From Campylobacterales bacterium (GTDB taxonomy: Bacteria; Campylobacterota; Campylobacteria; Campylobacterales; JALSKU01): DNA of 18,521 nt. Of this stretch, positions 8,658 through 16,205 are shown one piece after another. The stretch is taken from assembly GCA_027023175.1 (NCBI GenBank), contig JALVWW010000035.1, positions 1 through 18,521 on the forward strand, written 5' to 3'. The position numbers were made by a program, and so were the translations under genes. The notes under the pieces were generated by a model. That model saw nothing but the letters and a program-made list of their open reading frames with translations. It did not search any database and was not told the origin of the DNA. Numbering within the stretch: the first letter of the stretch is position 1; every line of letters begins with the position of its first letter.

Positions 8658-8697
8658 AATTATACATTGCAAAACTAAAAGGCATCTCTAAATATAA

Positions 8698-9390
8698 TCA
8701 AGTGAGAATTTCCCTACAAACTCCACCTGAATAAAAATTTTCTCCAAAAGATTCTCTAAAAAACTCAATGGCTTTATCTCCGGTACAATGAGTCGGTAGC
8801 ACTGATTGAATCCCAAGTTTTTTTAATTTTTCTATACTATTTTGAATATCTTTTTCAGATTTTTCAAAAAGATGAAACCCGCCTATTGCCATTTTTATAT
8901 CATTATCCACAACCCATTTGGCAATTTTTGTAATATTCTCAACACCATAATGACCACATCCTGTAATAAGCTTTGGATAATCATCATTTACGATAAGAGA
9001 TTGTTCGGGAGTTTCCTTGCCAAGAACTCCTGTAGTATAAATATCTCTAAAAAGTTTTTGGGGTTTTTCGTTTATAATTATTACCTCTTTAGTTAAAGTT
9101 TTTAAATCCTCTGCAAAAGTCTCACAAAATGAGTTTGGCAAGATAAGAGTTATATTGCTATTTAACTCAAGTAGCGAATCAATTCCAAATATATGATCCC
9201 AGTGAAAATGTGATATAAAAATATACTCTATCTCTTTTGGATCTATATTTGCCTCTTTCATATTTTGCAAAAGTACTCTACCGTTACTACCGGTATCAAA
9301 AAGAAGTTTATACTCTTTTAGATACAGACTAAATCCCCACAAACTTTTACAACTATTTTTATATGTATAATTGTCAAATAAAATTACCAT
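8698..9390 (-). CDS. Metallo-beta-lactamase-fold hydrolase, COG1237 type
   Basis: This 230-residue soluble protein has the metal-binding HFHWDH motif (61-66), then GCGHYGVENI (144-152) with H147, GGFHLF (170-175) and a distal PTHCTGDKA (199-207) with H201. These features and the sequence order match COG1237. That group includes enzymes annotated as 7,8-dihydropterin-6-methyl-4-(ribofuranosyl)aminobenzene phosphate synthase-like. The substrate here is unknown. It lies 30 bases downstream of thiC on the same strand and may be co-transcribed, but it also has a TATAAT box of its own at 9415-9420. Only a weak AGG precedes the start codon. It is shorter than many family members (about 250-300). Confidence 0.82.
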   Translation of the reverse strand: MVILFDNYTYKNSCKSLWGFSLYLKEYKLLFDTGSNGRVLLQNMKEANIDPKEIEYIFISHFHWDHIFGIDSLLELNSNITLILPNSFCETFAEDLKTLTKEVIIINEKPQKLFRDIYTTGVLGKETPEQSLIVNDDYPKLITGCGHYGVENITKIAKWVVDNDIKMAIGGFHLFEKSEKDIQNSIEKLKKLGIQSVLPTHCTGDKAIEFFRESFGENFYSGGVCREILT

Positions 9391-9414
9391 TTATAACCTT
9401 TTTGGTTTCCTATA

Positions 9415-9420
9415 ATTATA
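9415..9420 (-). promoter_or_regulatory. Candidate -10 box of the COG1237 gene
   Basis: The minus strand reads TATAAT directly after the thiC stop codon, 24 bases before the start codon of the downstream gene. No -35 is evident because that region lies inside thiC. Confidence 0.4.
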
Positions 9421-11398
<1,978 letters not shown>

Positions 11399-11432
11399 CA
11401 GTGGCAGTAGTATAAGTAATAAATTTTGGAAA

Positions 11433-11438
11433 ATTATA
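11433..11438 (-). promoter_or_regulatory. -10 box of thiC
   Basis: The minus strand reads TGTGTATAAT, with TATAAT at this position. A start point near 11426 would give a leader starting about 30 bases before the TPP aptamer. No convincing -35 is seen. Confidence 0.5.
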
Positions 11439-11460
11439 CACAATCAATCAAAAATAAAGC

Positions 11461-11735
11461 TTAAGGGCACCTCTAACAATAGGTAATACCCACAACATCT
11501 TCAGCTTTTGTATAGACGAGGCACATCTTTGAAGGCTTAGCCGTAGCTAAGTTGAAAAGATGTAACGAAGTATAGATAAAAGCTGATGATGCCCAAAGGG
11601 TGGACTTTGCAGACGCAATCTTGCACAAGATATTTAATCATCTTAGCTACAGCTAAGACTCATAAATCTCTTGCACAATCTTACATCTGCAAAGTCCATT
11701 GTGGGTGTGTTATCTATTGTTAGAGGTACCCTTAA
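11461..11735. repeat. Structured palindromic element A (three-way junction fold)
   Basis: This fills most of the 513-base gap between thiC and valS. Outer arms 11461-11495 and 11699-11735 are near-perfect reverse complements (ACCTCTAACAATAG in the left arm). They enclose hairpin 1 (11496-11591) and hairpin 2 (11601-11698), separated by CCCAAAGGG. Hairpin 1 contains ACGAGGCA (11516-11523) facing TAACGAAGTA (11563-11572). The hairpin tips are 16 bases each (11536-11551 and 11642-11657), both CTTAG-N6-CTAAG. Element B has the same plan. It contains no coding region I can support. The apparent upstream extension of the valS frame into it is not coding. Confidence 0.9.
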
Positions 11736-11767
11736 ATTTACTACTTACTCCATCTTAAGTGATATTT

Positions 11768-11776
11768 TGGTAAAAT
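11768..11776 (+). promoter_or_regulatory. Extended -10 promoter of valS
   Basis: TGGTAAAAT is an extended -10 element about 30 bases upstream of the valS start. It lies just outside element A, so the element probably does not enter the valS mRNA from this promoter. Confidence 0.5.
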
Positions 11777-11805
11777 GCACAAAATTTTTTTATAAAGAGA
11801 TAAAA

Positions 11806-14433
11806 ATGAGTGATGAAAAAAGTACGGTATATGATCCTAAAGTAGTTGAGGATAAATTTTATGAAATTTGGGAAAAAAGAGGTTATTTTGAGGTAGATGG
11901 CAATAAAGAAATTCAGCAAAAGGGTAAAAACTTTTGTATCATGATGCCTCCTCCTAATGTTACAGGCAGTCTTCATATAGGACATGCTCTGACTTTTACA
12001 CTTCAAGATATACTAGTACGATATAAAAGGATGGATGGCTTTAAAACTCTTTGGCAGCCGGGAACCGATCATGCTGGAATTGCCACTCAAAATGTAGTAG
12101 AAAAGCAGCTTTTAGCCGAAGGGACAACAAAAGAAGAACTCGGAAGAGAAGAGTTTTTAAAAAGAGTATGGAAATGGAAAGAGTTTAGCGGCGGAACCAT
12201 AGTCAATCAAATGAGAAAACTAGGTGTCTCTCCAGCTTGGAGTAGAGAGAGATTTACCATGGATGAAGGGCTTAAAAAAGCTGTAAAAAAGGCTTTTGTT
12301 CAACTTTATAACGAAGGTTTGATAGTTCGTGGAAACTATATGGTAAATTGGTGTACTCATGACGGAGCTTTAAGCGATATAGAAGTAGAGTATGAAGAGA
12401 AACATCAAAAGCTTTATCATTTAAAATATCCCATAAAAGATAGTAATGAGTTTATTACAGTAGCTACCACAAGACCTGAGACATACTTTGGCGATACTGC
12501 TGTCATGGTCAACCCAAATGATGATAGATACAAAAATGTTATAGGAAAAAGTGTAATTTTACCTCTAGTTGATAGAGAGATACCTATCATTGCCGATGAG
12601 CATGTAGATATGGAGTTTGGTACCGGTGCGGTAAAAGTAACCCCGGCTCACGACCCGAACGATTATGAGGTGGGAAAAAGACATTCGCTTGAATTTATAA
12701 CTGTATTTGATGAAAAGGGGATACTAAATGAGTATGCCGGAGAGTTTAAAGGGATTGAGAGGATAGAGGCTAGAGATAAAGTAGCAAAAAAACTTGAAAG
12801 CGAAGGGTATGTAGAAAAGATTGAGGATTATACAAATCAAGTAGGGCATTGTTATAGATGTAAAAATGTAGTTGAACCTTATATTTCAAAGCAATGGTTT
12901 GTAAAAAAAGAGATAGCCGATAATGCTATCAAAAAGACAAATGAGGGTGAAGCTACTTTTTATCCCTCTCATTGGATAAACTCATATAATGCTTGGATGA
13001 AAGATCTAAGAGACTGGTGTATATCAAGACAACTTTGGTGGGGACATAGGATACCGGTATTTTACTGTGATGAGTGTGGATATGAGTGGGCAAGTGAAGA
13101 GGATGAACCAAAATCTTGCCCAAAATGTGGAAGTAAACATTTCCATCAAGACCCTGATGTACTTGATACTTGGTTTAGTAGCGGTTTGTGGCCGTTTTCT
13201 ACTCTTGGGTGGGGTAACGGTGATGCTCTTAAAGGCGAAAAATGGTTTGAAGATGATTTGAAAGAGTTTTATCCAAACTCCATACTTATCACAGGGTTTG
13301 ACATACTCTTTTTCTGGGTTGCTAGAATGATGTTTAGCGGAGAGCATTTCCTGGGTGAGCTTCCTTTTAAAGATATATATCTTCATGCACTTGTAAAAGA
13401 TGAACATGGTCAAAAGATGAGCAAATCAAAGGGCAATGTTGTTGATCCGCTTGATATGATAAAAGAGTATAGTGCCGATACTTTGAGATTTACTTTGGCG
13501 ATTTTAGCTGTGCAAGGAAGAGATATAAAACTCTCAAAAGATAAAACAGAGCAAATTAGAAACTTTACAAATAAGCTCTATAATGCTTCAAGATACTTTT
13601 TAATGTATCAAGATAGTTTCCAAGATATGGATAAAGTCGAGTTTAAAACAGACCTTGGCAAATATGTAAAAAGTAGATTTGCTCTTGCTGTTAAAGAAAC
13701 TAGAGAGTTTTTGGATGTTTATAGATTTAACGATGCGGCTACAACACTTTACAGATTTTTATGGGGTGAGTTTTGTGACTGGGGAATAGAGTTTTCAAAA
13801 GCTTCAAAAGAGAGTATAAATGAGCTTGGAGCTATCTATAAAGAGGCTATGAAACTGCTTCATCCTTTTATGCCTTTTATCTCTGAATTTATTTATCAAA
13901 GCTTATCAAAAAGCTCTTTGGAAGAAAATAATTCCATTATGATAAGCAAATATCCAAAAAATTATAAAAGAGAAGAGAACATAGAAAAGCTTTTTTCTCT
14001 GGCTATGGAAGCAGTCATCTCCATAAGAAGAGCAAAAGCCAATATCGAGCTTGCAAATAAAAAGATAGAGAGTGCCGTTATTAAAAGTGACGATATAGAC
14101 AAACTCAAAAAAGTTAAAAATTATATAGAGTTGCTTGGAAAAGTAAAAGAGGTAAATTTTAGCAAAACTTCCATAGAAAATGCGGTAAGTGACATAAGTG
14201 AAAATCTTGAAGTTTTTATCCCACTCGAGGGGGTTGACTTGACTCCAATCATATCAAGACTGCAAAACCAAAAAGCAAAACTTGAAAAAGAGATAGCAAA
14301 ACTAAACGGGATGTTAAACAATGAAAGATTTGTCAAAAATGCACCAAAAGAGGTAGTTGAACAAAATCAAAATGCACTTGATAAAGCAAAAGAAAATTTG
14401 CAAAAAGTTGAAGAAAGATTAGAAAGTTTTTAA
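11806..14433 (+). CDS. valS: Valyl-tRNA synthetase
   Basis: ValRS charges tRNA-Val with valine and edits mischarged threonine. From ATG 11806 the protein has 875 residues, the usual size. HIGH lies at 57-60 in PPPNVTGSLHIGHALTF. A zinc-ribbon with C421, C424, C438 and C441 follows the editing domain (CP1), and KMSKS is at 537-541 in GQKMSKSKGNVVDPLDM. The C-terminal coiled-coil arm is at about 800-870. An upstream extension of the frame to 11671 runs through the inverted repeat and is rejected. AAAGAG and the MSDEKSTVYDPK start fit the family. The end is followed by a short A/T tandem repeat and element B. Confidence 0.97.
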   Translation: MSDEKSTVYDPKVVEDKFYEIWEKRGYFEVDGNKEIQQKGKNFCIMMPPPNVTGSLHIGHALTFTLQDILVRYKRMDGFKTLWQPGTDHAGIATQNVVEKQLLAEGTTKEELGREEFLKRVWKWKEFSGGTIVNQMRKLGVSPAWSRERFTMDEGLKKAVKKAFVQLYNEGLIVRGNYMVNWCTHDGALSDIEVEYEEKHQKLYHLKYPIKDSNEFITVATTRPETYFGDTAVMVNPNDDRYKNVIGKSVILPLVDREIPIIADEHVDMEFGTGAVKVTPAHDPNDYEVGKRHSLEFITVFDEKGILNEYAGEFKGIERIEARDKVAKKLESEGYVEKIEDYTNQVGHCYRCKNVVEPYISKQWFVKKEIADNAIKKTNEGEATFYPSHWINSYNAWMKDLRDWCISRQLWWGHRIPVFYCDECGYEWASEEDEPKSCPKCGSKHFHQDPDVLDTWFSSGLWPFSTLGWGNGDALKGEKWFEDDLKEFYPNSILITGFDILFFWVARMMFSGEHFLGELPFKDIYLHALVKDEHGQKMSKSKGNVVDPLDMIKEYSADTLRFTLAILAVQGRDIKLSKDKTEQIRNFTNKLYNASRYFLMYQDSFQDMDKVEFKTDLGKYVKSRFALAVKETREFLDVYRFNDAATTLYRFLWGEFCDWGIEFSKASKESINELGAIYKEAMKLLHPFMPFISEFIYQSLSKSSLEENNSIMISKYPKNYKREENIEKLFSLAMEAVISIRRAKANIELANKKIESAVIKSDDIDKLKKVKNYIELLGKVKEVNFSKTSIENAVSDISENLEVFIPLEGVDLTPIISRLQNQKAKLEKEIAKLNGMLNNERFVKNAPKEVVEQNQNALDKAKENLQKVEERLESF

Positions 14434-14450
14434 AAAGTTTTTAAAAAGTT
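14425..14450. repeat. 11-bp A/T tandem repeat at the valS end
   Basis: AGTTTTTAAAA occurs about 2.4 times in tandem, starting in the last codons of valS and running past the stop. The period is about one helical turn, so the phased A/T tracts could bend the DNA. It may also simply be slippage. Confidence 0.5.
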
Positions 14451-14461
14451 GATTTTTTTGA

Positions 14462-14467
14462 TATAAT
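14462..14467 (+). promoter_or_regulatory. Candidate -10 box reading into element B
   Basis: TATAAT is preceded by a seven-T run and lies at the left edge of element B. Transcription would start near 14474, inside the outer stem, and could make element B the leader of the mlaA message or a separate RNA. Confidence 0.4.
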
Positions 14468-14739
14468 AACTGACCTTACACACTATATCGTATCATCAGC
14501 ATTATAGAATGTGGTATAATACGAGGCAGAAAGTTTTCGGCATAGCCCTGTCTATGGTGGAAATTTTCTAACGAAGTAGAATACTACATTCTATAATGCC
14601 CTTTGGGTGAGCTTTAAAGTGCACGATTGCTTCGTTGGTTTTACTTTAACATAGTTTCAACTATGCTAAAGCAAAACCGCCTTGCACTCATACACTTTAA
14701 AGCTCACTGATGGCATGATATAGTGTGTAAGGTCAGTTA
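14467..14739. repeat. Structured palindromic element B, homologue of element A
   Basis: It occupies almost all of the gap between valS and mlaA. Outer arms 14467-14499 and 14707-14739 pair over 33 positions with one mismatch. Inside are hairpin 1 (14500-14598) and hairpin 2 (14608-14706), separated by CCCTTTGGG. Hairpin 1 has ACGAGGCA (14521-14528) facing TAACGAAGTA (14569-14578). The tips (14541-14556 and 14650-14665) are both CATAG-N6-CTATG. Measured from ACCT in the left arm to AGGT in the right arm, B is 261 bases and A is 259. I see no open reading frame worth calling. Confidence 0.9.
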
Positions 14740-14771
14740 ATAATTTCTCTAAAAAATTATAAGGGTTAGTT

Positions 14772-15509
14772 TTGAAGTTTATTTTATCTATGTTATGCTG
14801 TATTACTTTTGTAATGGCAGCATCAAACATACAGGATGATATTGCCGATAGTTTTGACAGTGAATACACGCAGCAAACAAAGCAGGATTTTGACCCGTTA
14901 AGCGGATACAATAAAATGATGACAAACATCAATGACAAATTTTATACTCATATCCTTTTCCCTGTGGCAAAAGGGTATAAAAAAATCATTCCAAAACCTG
15001 CTAGAGAATCAGTATCAAACTTTTTTCACAATCTTTTCTTCCCTGTAAGATTTGTAAATAATCTCTTACAGTTTAAATTTAAAAACTCTTTTGAAGAGGT
15101 TGAAAGATTTGTTATAAATTCTACCATAGGAGTTGCCGGACTTTTTGATGTGGCAGCCAAAAAGATGAAAATATATCCCCACAATGAAGACTTGGGTCAA
15201 ACACTTGGATACTACGGTCTTGGCGGAGGTTTTCATATAGTATTGCCCATACTCGGTCCTTCAAATCTAAGAGATACTGTTGGACTTGTAGGAGATATGT
15301 TTATCGACCCAAAGATATATGTTGATGACAGAGGATATAATTTGACAGACAATGATACCGAGTCTTTTGCAGTCAGTAGCTTCAATGTTATAAACAGAGC
15401 TTCATTTGACTATAAAAAGTATGAGGCAATTAAAAAAGGCAATGTAGTCTTGTATCCTGTTTTAAAAGATCTGTATGAAAAACACAGAAATAAATTGATT
15501 AAGGAGTAA
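14772..15509 (+). CDS. mlaA: MlaA/VacJ family outer-membrane lipid transport protein
   Basis: MlaA removes misplaced phospholipids from the outer leaflet of the outer membrane and hands them to MlaC. The protein has 245 residues from a TTG start, chosen because AAGGG lies seven bases upstream; the alternative ATG at 14790 has no ribosome site. Residues 1-17 (MKFILSMLCCITFVMAA) look like a signal peptide, but there is no good lipobox, so lipidation is doubtful. Family motifs are DPLSGYN (42-48), the long amphipathic helix region, FINSTIGVAGLFDVA-like text at about 114-128, and EDLGQTLGYYGLGGG and LPILGPSNLRDTVG. It is the first gene of an mlaA-mlaC-RND row. Confidence 0.92.
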   Translation: MKFILSMLCCITFVMAASNIQDDIADSFDSEYTQQTKQDFDPLSGYNKMMTNINDKFYTHILFPVAKGYKKIIPKPARESVSNFFHNLFFPVRFVNNLLQFKFKNSFEEVERFVINSTIGVAGLFDVAAKKMKIYPHNEDLGQTLGYYGLGGGFHIVLPILGPSNLRDTVGLVGDMFIDPKIYVDDRGYNLTDNDTESFAVSSFNVINRASFDYKKYEAIKKGNVVLYPVLKDLYEKHRNKLIKE

Positions 15510-15550
15510 AGGAGTATAAGAGTAAAGGTGACAAGGTGATAGTGAAAATT

Positions 15551-15577
15551 GCCTTGCAATTTTATCATTTAAAGCTC
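15551..15577. repeat. Relic of the element B hairpin-2 arm
   Basis: GCCTTGCA, nine bases, then TTTAAAGCTC occurs here and at 14679-14705 in element B with the same spacing; three of the nine spacer bases also match. This suggests a decayed piece of the same element in the mlaA-mlaC spacer. A small hairpin AAAATTGC/GCAATTTT (15545-15552, 15556-15563) overlaps it. Confidence 0.45.
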
Positions 15578-15617
15578 TAAGCTCTTGACTCTAAACTTGA
15601 AACTAAAAGGGAAAATA

Positions 15618-16205
15618 ATGAAAAAATTTTTAATAATTGTGGCTTTGCTATTTTCTGTTACTCTATTTGGTATGGATAGCAGCAATGTCAAAAACCAAAT
15701 GGATGCTAAAATTCACAAAGCTTTAAATATACTTAAAAATAAACAAGAAACTACAGAACAAAAAGCTAAAAAGATTTTTAAAATATTTGATGAAATGTTT
15801 GATTATAGACTTATGGCAAGGCTTTCTTTAGGTAAAAGAACTTGGATGAATATAACTGATGAACAAAGAGAAAAATATGTAAAAAATTTTATCAAACTTT
15901 TAAAAGAGTCCTTTATAGAAAAGTTAAAGCTTTATAATGATCAAAAGATTGAGATAGATGATTTTTTAAAAACAAAAAGTTCAAGAGCAATTTTAAAAAC
16001 TTCAATAATAGACAAAAAAGATAAAACTGGAGTTGATTATAAATTTTATCATTCAAAAAAAAGAGGATGGATTATCTATGATGTCATAGTTGCGGGTGTT
16101 AGCATCATACAAAGTTACAGAAAACAGTTTGCAGATCTTTTACAAAATAGTAGCTTTGAAGATTTTTTAAAAGATATGAAAAAAGCAAATAGCTCTAATG
16201 CTTAA
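15618..16205 (+). CDS. mlaC: MlaC/Ttg2D family periplasmic lipid-binding protein
   Basis: MlaC-type proteins shuttle phospholipid through the periplasm between MlaA and an inner-membrane transporter. The 195-residue protein starts with a signal peptide (MKKFLIIVALLFSVTLFG). It has FDYRLMARLSLGKRTW (61-76) and GWIIYDVIVAGVSIIQSY (150-167), the usual family signatures. ATG 15618 is chosen over the upstream TTG 15585 because AAAGGGA precedes it and the signal peptide begins there. The last eight bases overlap the next gene. The spacer before it (15510-15617) is purine-rich with short repeated words and holds a probable repeat relic. Confidence 0.9.
   Translation: MKKFLIIVALLFSVTLFGMDSSNVKNQMDAKIHKALNILKNKQETTEQKAKKIFKIFDEMFDYRLMARLSLGKRTWMNITDEQREKYVKNFIKLLKESFIEKLKLYNDQKIEIDDFLKTKSSRAILKTSIIDKKDKTGVDYKFYHSKKRGWIIYDVIVAGVSIIQSYRKQFADLLQNSSFEDFLKDMKKANSSNA

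Noticed and set aside
8654..8734. Short plus-strand frame after modD (ATG overlapping its stop)
   Set aside because: It has only 26 codons, runs antisense into the end of the COG1237 gene and has no recognisable feature.
11461..11735. Element A as a simple MITE or as tRNA/CRISPR
   Set aside because: No target-site duplication is obvious, the ends differ from element B, there is no tRNA-like cloverleaf with CCA or T-loop sequence, and no array of direct repeats with spacers.
11671..11805. Upstream extension of valS by 45 codons
   Set aside because: It runs through hairpin 2 and the outer arm of element A and the likely valS promoter. ATG 11806 gives the normal ValRS N-terminus and size.
14666..14938. 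Minus-strand 90-codon frame across element B and the mlaA start
   Set aside because: It is formed by the palindrome and the antisense of mlaA, with no ribosome site or recognisable protein.
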